Shown here: one piece after another, positions 28,002-39,881 of the stretch
Position numbering within the stretch: position 1 is the stretch's first letter
Layout: each line of letters starts with the position of its first letter
The notes under the pieces: generated by a model
Told to the model about the DNA's origin: nothing
Database searches by the model: none
What the model saw: only the letters and a program-made list of their open reading frames with translations
Source of the DNA: Tremella fuciformis
Lineage: Eukaryota > Basidiomycota > Tremellomycetes > Tremellales > Tremellaceae
DNA: 64,000 bases
Direction of reading: 5' to 3'
NCBI GenBank assembly: GCA_032768795.1
Contig: CP136495.1
Location: 1,056,501-1,120,500, forward strand
Made by a program: the position numbers and the translations under genes

Positions 28002-29871
28002 CTAAGTTATGTCATGGCGGCGCAGACTCTCCAAACTGGTCTCGCTGAATTTGTGCGCCGGGACCCTTGCTTCGAAGAGCGCATCGAGCTCATCCACGGT
28101 TCTCTGCTTTGTTTCCGGTATTCCAAACCACGTCCAAACACACCCGATCAATCCCAGACCACCAAAAATGAAGCCCACCTTTCCCTTGAGATCTGCTTCG
28201 TCGGGATTGACGAGATAGGGAATGACAACGTTGGCGACGGTACCAAGGATCTGGTTGGCGCAGATTCCGATACCCACCGTCTTGGAGCGCAGTTTGCCCG
28301 ATCCCACTTCTGCAAAGATGATGTATCCAAGCGGCCCGATGCCGCATTGGTAGGCATAGTTGTAGATAATGGTCTGCCGATCAGCATCAATTGTGGGAGA
28401 AAAAAATCAAAGACTGACGAAAGCTGCAGCGGCCCAGTTCCCCGCCTTGTTGTTGGGCAAAGAAGAGAATGCCACACAGAAGTTGATGACGGTGCATGCA
28501 ACCATGCCCCAGAAGAACAAACCTCGTCGGCCAAAGCGGTTGACAGTGAAGAGAGCGCACAGGTTACCGACGATGCCAATGGCGGTCACGCCAACGCCAA
28601 GACGGAAAGAGTTTGAATCATTGAAGCCGGCCAACTGGAAAAAATATGTGCTGAAACCAAGCACGAACACGACGCCGGTCGATTGTTGCAAGACGAACAC
28701 CATGAGTGCGATAAGAGTGCGCCGTCTGTTGGCCCCACGGAAGCAGTCAAGGTAAGTCGTGCTCGCCTTGTTCTGCTCTTCGATGGCAATGGTATCCTGG
28801 ATTTGCTGGACGAAGAGGTCGACGTCGACTCCGTTTCGAGCAAGACGACTGATAATCCGCGCGGCGTCCTCGATTCGGCCCTTTCGGATAAGATACCACG
28901 GCGATTCTGGGGCGAAAGGCAGACCAATGAGGAGAATGACGGGGAAAATCCACTGTATGGCGAATGGAATCCGGTAAGCGTAAGCATCCGTGCGGGTACC
29001 GGTACCCTCGATGACGCAGTTGGACAGAAATTGACCAATGACGATCCACAGATTGACACTCCCGGTAGTGATGCCTCGGAGAGCGAGTGGCGAGATCTCT
29101 GCGCAATACGATGCCGCGCAAGACACGTACATGCCCAAAGATACGCCATTGAGAAGCTTACCCGCAAGCAGCATGCCATTGACATGGGTAGGGCAGAAGA
29201 ACTGAAGGAAGACAGCGGCGATAGACAAGAGCCCCGCGCAAGCAACAGCACCGCGTCGTCTGACATTCAGCACTGTCACCAATCGGGGAACGAAGGATCA
29301 CTTACCCGACGGTATCGGCAAGCCAGCCAATGACAAGGCCCCCGAAGGTGCCTCCGATTGAAGATGCGGAGTTGAACGCGCTTTGCCAACTCGCTTGTAG
29401 GATATACGAGCCGCTCGATGGGTCGGTGTAGCCAAAGTCACGCCTGAAGCTGGGGATGGACAGTGTGCCACCGCTGATCTGGGCATCGTAACCCCAGAGG
29501 AGTGCGCCGATGCACATGAACCTCGGACGTCAGATCCACGACAGTGGGTTTGTGAAATAACGAAATCATAGGGTTGGGGAAGGTGAGTAAGGGAGGCACT
29601 CGACTCACATACACCAGCCGAACGCGGTCCAGTAAGCCTTTATGGCTTGAAGATGTGTCATGGCATGTTCCGTCTGAGCGGCTTGGGCGAGAAATTTCGT
29701 GGCATGGCCACGTTCCTGCGCGGCAGTTTGCTCGAGATGAGTTTGGGACATCTTGTGCTCCTTCGCCGAAGACGACAAGCTGGGCGAGAGATTGGAGGGC
29801 ATGTCCGCCAGAGTCGCCGGGGATGAAGTGGCAGGATCCGCGGCGGTCCGGGTTGACGACATGCGCGGCAT
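28002..29871 (-). CDS. MFS sugar transporter, alpha-glucoside permease type
   Basis: Proton-coupled sugar importer of the major facilitator superfamily. Four exons join as HLQAIKAYWTAFGWCM, ALLWGYDAQISGGTLS to GWLADTVG, GRRGAVACAGLL to NWAAAAF, and TIIYNYAYQCGIGPLGYI to the end. Family marks are GWLADTVGRRG (loop 2-3), PESPWYLIRKGR (loop 6-7), VLQQSTGVVFV (helix 7), VNRFGRRGLFF (loop 8-9) and PETKQRTVDELD (end of helix 12). Twelve hydrophobic segments are present. The opening WTAFGW and the SWQSAFNSASSIG stretch resemble the maltose/alpha-glucoside permease branch rather than hexose carriers. The start at 29871 (MPRMSS) is tentative; 29862 is the next ATG. A Zn2Cys6 regulator lies upstream on the same strand. 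Confidence 0.88.
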
Positions 29872-31013
29872 CGCGGTCCAGTTGATCGGGCAGCCAGCGC
29901 GCAGTCTGCACTTAGGTTTGGTTGGAGAATGGTACCAGTCCCTTATTGGCAAGGCGGATAGAGAAGCTCGGTTATGAAACCGCGCGGCATCGTCTGTCGG
30001 CCATTGACGAGGAGTTATATACGCCGGGTTCCCTACCGTACTGGACAGTCAGCACCGCTCCATACTCTACTTGATCCCTCTGCCCGGGATCCGACAGATC
30101 CGATACGGACGCTGGTACTCTTCGTCCTCGTCCGCACGACCCCGCCCCGCTCGGCGACCTGTGCATGCTACCTTCCACGGTAAACATCTCTCTCCGCCTG
30201 CCAGGACCTCGGACAACGCCCATGGGGCGATCCGGCCTCGCTGCCACACGGCCGAAAATGGTCCCGAATCGGGCTCGTTGTTCACCGCTCCGGTCGGTGT
30301 GGCCACCTCGGTCAAGCGGGAATCAAGAGGTAACAGGACTTAGGATGCTATGAGTAGCGGTGTGAAGGACGAAGGGCAAGGGGAAGGGGAAGGGAGGAGG
30401 AATGAATCACCGCTCAAAGGAAGGTGCTCACCCGAAAGGATCACCGCCGTGCACACGCCTGATGATGATGGCCGAGACAGTGGATCAAGCTAGGCAAAAG
30501 ATGGATGACAAGGGGGCCAGTGGGGAGGGCAAGGGGCAAAGACTCCTCTCGAGTAGGCTGTGCTGATTGATCGATGCAATCAAGCCGGTAATAGTGCCGT
30601 TCCAGGTAGAGACTGCTGGACTGTCTGCTGACTATCATTCTACCCGCATTATATGCTTTTGCTTTGGCGAGCGAGTCATCGAGCGACAAAGGTGGGACCA
30701 CGACAAGCTGATCATCGGTGCATCTCAAGTGCGGAGTAGCTATTGCGGACCCAATCGGTAGTCACCGGCCAAGTCGGCCCTTCCATGCGGGAGGACCCCC
30801 TCTCCCCCTCTCTTGTGGGGCCAGTGTTTGTGCATGTTGACATGACCTGGTCACCACGTACGACCGACCTGTCACCCCCTCTTCCAGAAGTGAGTTATGG
30901 AATTGGCAGCGACTACAATACAAGCAATGAATGACATCGAAGCGGAGCTTTGGACCGGCGCTACCTCGCGGTCATTCAAATTCCCTTCAATCGTCCATGT
31001 GACCTGTCGATAT
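29872..31013. promoter_or_regulatory. Transporter promoter and 3' flank of the transcription factor
   Basis: 1.14 kb between two minus-strand genes. Frames up to 95 codons have no motif. A purine-rich stretch runs about 30355-30420. The flanking genes suggest regulatory DNA for the transporter, but no site could be assigned. Confidence 0.35.
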
Positions 31014-34000
31014 TCACTCGGCAGAAATGTCCCTGCCGAACAGATACATGCCTTCAATGACGCACAGGACCGACAGGAACTGCTTCAGTAACGTAGCACT
31101 GGTCGGATGTCAGCTCTCATCTGATGCAGAGGAGGTGACGGGCAGCGACTCACGCTCGGGCGGTTTCCGAGGATGGCTTTTGCGGATATTCCATAAGTTG
31201 AACCGCAACAAAGCGAACTGCGATCGCCGTCAGTATCTGAAAGATCGAGACAGGCCTACATCCCGAGCAGCGCTCACCCTTTTGCACCAAGGACGGGCCA
31301 TTAGTCGCCACGCATTCCACCGGCAGACTATTCAGACCGTCCAGCAGCTCGCACGCAATGTCCTCGGCGCCCTCTGCCGTCTGCGCACCGGTTAATGCGC
31401 GGATGCCGTCCACTGGCAGCTGAGTCAACAACGAGAGCTGCTGAAACAGTGACTCGCGAGTCTGCAGCAGAACAAGCCGGACCACATGCTGTGTGACCAG
31501 TATATTCCCTTGCATGACAAGGAACGAGTCGAGCGCGTGCGTCGTTTCCCCGGCCGATTGAAAAAAGTCTAGGAACCGAGTGTGTAGCTTGGTCTCCCAA
31601 TCCGTAGCGGGACTACAGGGAGTCACCTCAGCTATGCGGCCGGACGACGCGGACGACTCACCTTGACAGACGGGAATTGTATGCCTTGCGAAGCCGGAAA
31701 GGCTCTGCCACATTGAGCGTCGTTTGCTTGACCCGCTCGCGCAGCTCGTTCACGAGCTCCAGATCGGCCAGAATGCTATTCGCCGTCGGCGTCACTTTGC
31801 GGCGCTGAAGGATAAGAGCGTCGTTGAGTATCCTGTCTCAATAAGCACGGATTCCCATTCGAAACGGTACAACTCACCGGAACAGATTCGTGACAATGTT
31901 GAAGCCACTGATTAATGGTGTTTTTTCTGGAGGTTGAGGCATGATTCCGGTCGGCGTGATTTGCTCGTCATCTACTTCAGAAGGAAGAAGCAACCCGGCA
32001 GCATCATCCAAGCGAAGGCCGATCACTCGTGCGCGCTGACACGTCAACCACTGGTCTCCAGGTGGCAAATGAGGGGGCTTACTAGGCATGCTGTCGACTT
32101 GTCGGCTTGGAAGAGGAGCTGGAGAGATCATCAGCTGATTCTGCGTCAGTACGTTCACTCTCACCCAATATATGCGGCGACGAATTTCGCTCTCCACGGG
32201 ATCAAGGCCAACATAGCTCTACGCTGATTAGCAGATAACGCTTTTCTCCCCGGTCACTAACGGATTCTTCATTTAGCCTCATAGCCAGGGCCAGCTGATT
32301 CGCCCGACCAGTCGCCTCGACATGTGCAAGGTTGTTGCCCAACAGAAGATGCACAATGCCTTCCAGGTACGAGATAACCACGAACGCGCTCTGTACCGGT
32401 ACCTCATCCTACATCGTAAGTGGTCGCTGCAAACAGCATGTCGCCGTCACGCACCTCCCACACGACGAAATCGAATTTGGCTTTTGCGACCCTCACACAT
32501 CTACGAGCGAGCGACTCGACTTCGGGTTTTTCCAAGTTCACCAAACTCCTCGGTACCTGTACCAGCGTCGAGGCGATGACGTTCAAGGTCAATGCAAAGA
32601 AAATCGGATCTGTCTTGTCCATCCTCGCCGTGAGATGCGCAATGAACGTGGGGCGATGGAGACAAGGCGTGAGTGGATAGACGTAATCGAAGAACAGATT
32701 GATGATGTGGTCTATCACAGGGCCAGATACAACGTGATCCAAATTTTCGGGGAGAGCTGAGATCGACAGCGAAGGCGAAGCAGCTAGGAGAGGAAAGGAT
32801 GGCGATGTTGCGTATTTGCCCCTGTCTCATTGGCGACACGAATGGACCGCCTCTGAGGCCAACTCACGGATTCGGAGGATACATCGGCAAGGCACTCTGG
32901 TCGAGCATGCCAGACACGGTGGGATCCTGGGGCTGTATGACAGTTCCGCGTCGCATTGGGTCTGGCGGCAGTGGCGGCGCGGACATGTCTCCGATATGGG
33001 AATGATCGCCAGACCCAGAGCTAGACCCATTCTGAAAGCCATGGACAGCGTCGGATATGGCGCTGGAAATTAGCTTGATCACATGCTGGTCACCGCATGA
33101 CCGACCTGAGGTCTCTAAGCGGTAAGCCTTCACATCGCTACGTAGACCCGGGGACATACACTGGGGCTGGCCCTTTCCTCCTGTTCACCTTGACCCTCAC
33201 GCACTCCACGGCGAATCGTCGGCATCTCGCACAGGGGAGTTTGGCAATGTCAGGGTGGTTGGGGGGAACCAGTGGCGATGGCTCGCATCTTCTCCTTGAT
33301 CCGTCAGCGACTACGCCCTGTGTGTGTGTTGAGACTATTTGCTCACTTGCCCTTCCTGCAAGCCTCGCAACCTGACGCTCAGTGAACGATGCTCGGAGGT
33401 ACTACAGGTGGACTCACTGGTCAACAGGGGCATGCCACTGCTGGTCATGGTTGGCGTCACAGTGGTGGCCGCTCTCTTCGTACCCTTCTTCGTCTCCGGT
33501 GTAGCTTCCTCATCGGTCTCTGATCCTCCAGTGCTCGCAAGACCGTCCGCATGACCGAGTGTGACTGCCCTTCTGGCCACGAGTCCCCCTCCCTGGTCCG
33601 GCAACACGAGCGAGGATCGCTTGCGCTTCTTCTCCGGATCTTCTGCATCTGACATGTCCGAGCTGCGCCTTGGCAGCGTCATGTACATGGATTGAGGAGA
33701 GCCGTGAATGGTCCCAATGAGATTGCTGCCGCCGCTACTGCTGCCCAATGCGCCAGAGGCGGCGTTCAAGTCGTCGGGGCTGGAATTCATCAAGAACGGC
33801 GAGGGCTTGAACCCGCTCTGCTTAACGTAGCTGTGTTCGTCGTCGTTGCTTTGACCGTCTGTCGCAAAGTCGATGGACGATCGCTGATGCGACGTCCTAG
33901 GTTGCACACCGATGCTCAGCGGCGGAAGCTGTAATGAGCCCGGACCAGGAGCACCCAGACCAAGTCCGGCTATGGGAGAAGATCTGGTCGAGGTCGACGA

Positions 34001-34051
34001 TGCACCTGCAAAGGGATCATAAGGTCGAATGGTCGAATGCGAGTCGGTCAT
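31014..34051 (-). CDS. Zn2Cys6 transcription factor with fungal_trans domain
   Basis: Sequence-specific regulator. The N-terminal 230 residues are Ser-rich with a KKRKRSS basic patch. The cluster follows: CEACRKGK, intron 33295-33346, then RRCEPS and, after a long linker, PCARCRRFAVECV. This gives C-X2-C-X6-C-X17-C-X2-C-X6-C. The fungal_trans domain is spread over several short exons: HIINLFFDYVYPLTPCLHRP, DPIFFALTLNVIASTL, SYLEGIVHLLLGNNLAHVEA, YVGLDPVESEIRRRIYW, LLFQADKSTACLRARVIG, LRLDDAAGLLLPSEVDDEQI and GIMPQPPEKTPLISGFN. The last exon reads LLKQFLSVLCVIEGM and ends at TGA 31014-31016. The LPSEVDDE and GFN marks resemble carbohydrate regulators of the XlnR/AmyR kind; this is inference. 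Confidence 0.85.
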
Positions 34052-34888
34052 GCCTCCTTATTGATGAAATGATGCGAGTCGCTTTCTCTTCCGTAGGATC
34101 CGGGAGGGGAGGGGGTTGCGGTGGACCTGGTAGGTACAAGCGGGGCGGCGTCGGTCACTGTGCGGCGCTGTGCTACAGTCGCGGCGAGGTGAGAGTATGG
34201 TGATACCGAGAGCGCAAGCAAGAGGGAGAGACACAGAGAGAGAGGGGTTCAGGCCAGGGGCAAGGGTAAGTGGTCCTCCGGCGCCGAGCCCGATCCGATG
34301 GAGAGGGACTGCACTGCACTGCTCTGTACCTCTCTCTCCTTCTCTCCCTCTCTTTGTCTTCCCTTCGCTCCTCTTGCTCGGCGTCTCTCGAGAGAGAGTT
34401 CAGGTAGTTGGACGGACGTAATGCTCCGACAGCCTATGCCAAGATGTTATACCGTACCCGTTTATAACACCACCACCACCGGACCCCCACACCCCATCGG
34501 TTTGCCATTGAGGTCCGTCTGTCTTGCATAGCCTCCCTCGTTTGAGTCCCGGTTACGCAACCGTCATACATGACTACCTTGCGCCGTGATGGATGGCAAG
34601 GACAGCGGGGACAGACGTGTCCCCTTCAAACCCCCGCTCCTGCATGTCCGAAAGGCGGTGCTCGATGGCACACACGGCCGTCACCTTTCACATGTTTGAC
34701 CGTCCTCCTAACGAGAGCACCCATTCACTAAAACAGTATGTCCGCTGCCTCGCTGCTCGACATGGTGGATGCAGGCATTCATGCACCGACTATCGACCCT
34801 GATCACAAGACGTAGACATGAGGTGTTGCATTCCACCTAAGCGGTTGCTGCCCAATCCCTATTACAGCCACAATGGCCATCTCGACCT
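34052..34888. promoter_or_regulatory. Promoter and leader of the transcription factor gene
   Basis: 837 bases between two minus-strand genes. It holds a CT-rich run (34325-34395) and GAGA runs (34220-34250 and near 34390). These are simple repeats common in fungal leaders. No gene is seen. Confidence 0.35.
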
Positions 34889-37361
34889 TTATCGGGGACG
34901 AGACGGCGTGCTGCCCGATCGCATCTGTTGTTGTTGTTGGGTTTGCAACATGGTGACGGGACGTTGCTGCCCGAGCGGAGCATATGGTGTCGGAGTCAGT
35001 GGTCCAAAACTCTGCCGTAATGCCGACGGCCCTGGACCACCGGGTCGGACGTAGGATGACTGACTGTGGGTGGGAAGAGGGGAAGGGCTCGGCCGTCCAT
35101 AAGCTGGGCTGCTTGGAGATACATAACCAGCGCCGGAAAGAGGTCGATATGGTGCACCACTGGTAGCTGATCCCGGTCTCTGCGGCGTGTAAGCCTGTTG
35201 CGCACGTCCATATGGGGAGCCGGTAGCGCTGGTTGCAGGTTTAGTAGAAGGTGGTAGGATATGCGGTGGAGGAGAACCATAACCTCCAGGCATGGGCGGA
35301 GGGGGCATCTGTCCGAAGGGACCGCTACGTGGGGGCGGTGGCTGATGAGGCGATGGGAGCGAGACGTTGCCCGATCCGCCAAGACTTTGCGCCACTTGCG
35401 ATCGCATCCGAATAGTCGTGTTGTCATGCAAGGCTTGCGGTCGCTTCGGGTCCAGTGTCCCGCGGATAGCGGGGCTGCGGGTAGTGATCAAGCGTTGCGC
35501 TGCAGCATGCGCCATGCCGGGATATGCGCCTTCCCGCAACAAGCTGCGGGGAACGGTATGACTGGCGAGGTATGTGAGAGAAGCATGAAGTCGGTCCGCT
35601 GAGATATTAGCCTTCATGAACGTAGAAAGCCCCCGGTCTCACCAGCATCGACTTCGCTCTCGTCAATCTCGCCTGGACTTCCCATGCGGATTCTCGACAC
35701 CTGCCGAGCGGAAAGCTCTGACAGTAACATCGCATTGTCGGCCAAATCCTCGTCCACAGTCTTGACCTTTTCCGCCCTACTCGCCGTGCTGCTCGTGCCA
35801 GGCGCAGGAGTGTCTAGCATACCGTAATATCCCTCTGTCAACCCGGCGTCTCTGCCAATTCGCGCTTCGTACTCTTTTGTCTTGCATCGTTCGTGCATGG
35901 CGTCCAATGTTCCCCAGTAGCCTAAGTCACTGGCCGCAGTTGAGTCATATGTCGGTGCGAAGGCGGGAGTAAAGGGCATGTGGTGAACTGTAGTCGGTAT
36001 GCGAACAGGACGGCATATGCTGCCAAATCCCCCATGTCTCCGGGCGACTCTAGCCTCCTTCCATCTGGTTGCCTTCAAACTGGCCCTCCGTATGAGCGAC
36101 TCGGAAAGAGTGGGTGTTTTGACTACGTTTGAGCTGCTCGGATGTATCGCAGCTTGTAAAGATACAGGAATAGCATGACCTAGCGCGATGAGTGCCAAAG
36201 CGTTCCGCAAGAGAGGAGCTTACCAAAGCGGGAACCTGAGGCCGCAAGACGATGCAACAACGAGCCTGCAGCTCCAAATTCCTTCCCGTCATCCAATCCC
36301 TCCAAGATGGACTCCACTTGACGTATGTCCACACTACTGGTGAACCAGTCTCCACCCATTGTACCGGATCCCACAGGGATCTTCTGCATTATTGCCCATC
36401 GCTCCACGTGAGCCGCCTTGGTCGCCTCAGATGGCTCTACCTGAGACAGTATTGCGTGAAGGGTCGCACAGAAACTGTGTATGTCGTGGGGATCAAAGTG
36501 AGATGGCAGGGGTGGAATGGGGTCGTGGAAGTGGGTGAGGGAGGGTAATGGATTTGGGTATGCACAGGGGGCTAACAGATTCTTGGCCAGGAGATGGAGG
36601 ACATCCTGTTGATGAGCTCAAATGGCAGTGTGATCACCGGTGCTTACCACCAGCTGTTCCCAGGTCAGGTCATCCTGCTTCAGGGCATGACCAAGAGTAT
36701 TCGTCTCGTCCTGCACGAAAGTCGGAGGTAGAGACAGAGTGAGAATGCCGTTGAGGGGAGAGGGCAAGTGTGCCGCACAACTGACAGTCAGCAGGCTCGC
36801 TGGGACCATGACCATGCTCCCCTCACCGAGCGATGACGATTGCCAATGCAGCCCGGACTTCGCGGGTCAATAGCCGCCCTTGACGGGCAGTATTCTCAGG
36901 AGACTCATTGCGTATGTCGCTCATGACATCGGCGGCCTCGTCTTCTTGGTCTGGTGCTTGGGCATCGGTAGAGATAGACTTCGGAGCCGTAGCCGTAGCA
37001 GCAGTATCCGATGCCTGACCAGTCCACTCGCCATCGCCATTGACTTTCAAGCTGATACGTGCTCGCTTAGACTCCTGCTCCTCTTCGGGAATCTCTGCAG
37101 AACTGCCATTGGATTTGGAAGGTACGATTCGGATCTTTGGCCCGCCGCTTCTCGGTTGTGGATTTGGCGATGTGGAAGCTGGCACATGCAAGTTGATTTT
37201 GATCGGCGTTGCACTCGCTGGAGGCGGCGGTGGAGTGGGAGACGGTCTTCTCTTGCGTTTGCTTGCGGGGGTCTGATCAGCTGAGATATCAGTCACGCTG
37301 GCGCCCAGCTAGTGTCGCACTCACACTTGGTCTCCTTTGAGCTCCTCGTATCACGTACCAT
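34889..37361 (-). CDS. Unknown nuclear-type protein with Pro/Gln-rich C-terminus
   Basis: Not recognised. The start at 37361 (MVRDTRSSKETK) splices to a Lys/Arg/Pro-rich segment (SKRKRRPSPTPPPPP), a likely nuclear signal. A central part looks folded: LLTREVRAALAIVIA, LTLSLPPTFVQDE, DDLTWEQLV, DVLHLLAKNLLAP, HVERWAIMQKIPVGSGTMGG, VDIRQVESILEGLDDGKEF and LLHRLAASGSRFG. GHAIPVSLQAAIHPSSS, the SLIRRASLKATRWKEARVAR helix, and YWGTLDAMHERCKTKEYEAR follow. After a GTGAGA intron at about 35600-35640 comes ADRLHASLTYLASHT. The final 200 residues are Pro/Ser/Gln-rich. The layout suggests a chromatin or transcription subunit, but no family could be named. Confidence 0.7.
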
Positions 37362-38178
37362 GATACGTGACCGCCTATCAGCCCGCTCGGCGACGATGAG
37401 AGGGTGAGACGGAGGCTCGGAGCGGATGGAGCAAAAGCGGATGAGGATCTGGAGATGGCGGTGACGGGGCAGAAAGGGAAGAGTGAAGGGGGCCGGCCTT
37501 GGAACGGGCGGCTAGCTGTCCGGGCGAGGCGGTGAGACCGGTGTCACCGACGACAAGGGAGACTCCCTATCCGAAGAGTCGGAATGACCAGGTGACCAAC
37601 GACGCGGCGCGCGTCTCTGTCTCGTGATCAGGGGCAAATCGTATTGCCTTTCCGAAAGATTCCAAATGATGACTCGCCACCCGACTCGAAGCTCGACGAC
37701 CGTTGTCTACACTTGTTGGCGAGTCTAGGCGTTCGTGAACGTCGATCTGACCCAGCTTGTTCCGATTTGAAGCGAGAGTCTACGTGCACATGCATGAGAA
37801 AGGTGGTTTGGGGTGGCTTCGAATCACGAGCAGCCAACGGGCCGGAGAAAGGGCACGTTGTACCTGCCGAGTGTGGCAGTTGCCCTGATCTGAATATCCA
37901 AGGCACGGGACCCCTCTTTTCGCGTCCAAGCATCGTACGTCGAACGATGCAATGCTCGATATCTCTCTTCCTTCTCTGTCTCACTCTTCCTCACATTCAT
38001 CTGTTATCTTGACAGCTACTGCTTAAAACATACACACCACGGGAGACTCTTCTGCCCATCACATTCTCTTTTCTCAATTCACCTCTCTTTGCTGCTTTCG
38101 AGGCTACCTCCTCACATCGTGAGTGACAGCTGCCTTAGCTGGCCTCCGGGAAACGCGCTACTCTCTGACAGCACTCAG
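37362..38178. promoter_or_regulatory. Divergent promoter region upstream of ERG6
   Basis: 817 bases between the minus-strand unknown gene and ERG6. The 140 bases before the ERG6 ATG are rich in C and T with TTCTC runs, as expected for a leader. A 122-codon plus frame (37644-38012) has no motif and is not called. Confidence 0.4.
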
Positions 38179-39563
38179 ATGCCCGTAGAAACTCGTTCCG
38201 CGCAGCGCGTGTCCAACTACAACGGGTTTTGGCAGAAAGATGCTAAAGACGACAACGAGACGCATAAAGCCGGGCGGCTGGAGAGCTACACGGATCTCGT
38301 AAATGGTGGGTGGCCCTTGCCCACCCCTCAGGTCTCGCGGGGCTGATCTCAGGTTACTATGACGGAGCCACCGAATTGTACGAGTTCGGCTGGGGCAAGT
38401 TTCCAATCGCATTCATCTAGACCACGCTCACCCTCTCAGCCGAATCTTTCCACTTCTGCCGCTTCTACAAGGGCGAGGCTTTCTTGCAGGCCGTGAGCAT
38501 TCGCAGTCAATGGGTCGCTTTGGGTCTGACATCAGCTCGCCCGTCACGAACACTACCTTGCATCCGTCATGAACCTCCGCCCGGGCATGCGAGTCCTGGA
38601 CCTTGGCTGTGGTGTGGGAGGACCCGCTCGAGAGATCGCTCGGTTCTCCGACGCCAACATTGTCGGTATCAACAACAACGAGTTTCAGGTCCAGCGGGCC
38701 AGGAGAAAAACGGCCAAGGCGGGTCTGAGCGACAAGGTGTCCTTTGTCAAGGGAAACTTCATGGAACTCAGTCAGCAATTTGGAGAGAACAGCTTTGACG
38801 CCAGTATGTACGGACAACCCGACTGCGGAAAAGCGCCTGACATACAGTCTATGCTATCGAGGCCACCTGTCACGCTCCGACGTTTGAAGGCATCTACGGC
38901 GAGATTTACAAATGCCTGAAGCCTGGAGGGATAGTAGGTTCCGTGTCAATTGGACTCGTTACGCGTCTGATCCCCAGTTCGGCCTGTACGAATGGTGTAT
39001 GACAGACTCCTGGGACCCCTCAATCCCCGAACACAAAGCTGTCGCTCATGGCATCGAGGTCGGAGATGGTATCGCGGAGATGCGGACACTGCATGCGGCA
39101 AGAAAGGCTCTGAAGTCTACTGGATTCGAGATACTTCATGAGGAAGACCTGGCTACGCGTATGTCTGCGACTTCCAGCACCAATATCAGCTGACGACAAG
39201 GCCCTGATGCCATTCCCTGGTACTACCCACTTGAGGGAGACATCTTCAAGGCTCAGACTGTTTGGGACAGTCAGTTGTCGAAGGCTTCAGCCCTGTCGTT
39301 GCTGAATCTACAGTGTTGACTGTCTTCCGCATGTCGACAGTCGGAAAGTTCATTACCCAAAGGGCCGTCTGGGGGCTGGAGAAAGTCGGTTTCGTACCCA
39401 AGGGTACATATGAGGTAGGAGAGAGCTTGAAACTTGCCGCAACTGCCCTTGTTGCCGGCGGTCAGCAGAAGCTCTTCACTCCGATGGCTCTGTGGGTGGT
39501 GAAGAAGGTGCATTGTACACGTGCGTTTTAAGAACCCTCGCTGACGAGCAGCCGGAGAACTAG
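38179..39563 (+). CDS. ERG6: Sterol 24-C-methyltransferase
   Basis: Transfers a methyl group from S-adenosylmethionine to C-24 of the sterol side chain in ergosterol synthesis. Nine exons sum to 1032 nt (343 residues). Motifs in order: [62 protein letters not shown] (SAM site), [60 protein letters not shown]. The last exon (39552-39563) supplies PEN and a TAG, giving VVKKPEN, as in other fungal Erg6 proteins; without this splice the frame would end in an unrelated tail at 39531. The second intron (38395-38439) has a GC donor. Confidence 0.95.
38395..38439 (+). other. GC-AG intron in ERG6 (donor GCAAGT)
   Basis: 45 nt. Removal joins EFGW to AESFHFCRF. The nearby GT donor (38399) puts the next exon out of frame, and read-through stops at a TAG. 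Confidence 0.88.
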
Positions 39564-39881
39564 ATGGAGATACCATGCGAATAATATCATACCCTTTTCC
39601 GTCGGCATGCATTACAAACGCTGTGAAAGAGCGGACCGCGTGTCTCATATCATTTCGCAAGATGTTTCAGAAAGCCAACTTCAGTCTCAGATGTGTACGG
39701 GAGACCAAACACCCGTGCACATCTCGAGGGATCTGTTGACATGTTGGCCATTCACCCACGTAATCACTCGTCCGCCTCCCATCTCTTAACCATCTAAGGT
39801 CCTCCTCGCTCGCAGTTCGCAACCTTTCTCGTGAGTCGATCGACGCAATGACTACTGATACTGACCCAAAGCGCGATCATA
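39564..39881. promoter_or_regulatory. Spacer between ERG6 and the gene at 39882
   Basis: 318 bases between two plus-strand genes. Pyrimidine-rich before the downstream ATG; no further feature is seen. Confidence 0.35.

Noticed and set aside
39508..39531. ERG6 ending at the TAA at 39529-39531
   Set aside because: Splicing out 39508-39551 gives the conserved KPEN ending, and the intron has a GT donor, a CTGAC branch and a CAG acceptor.
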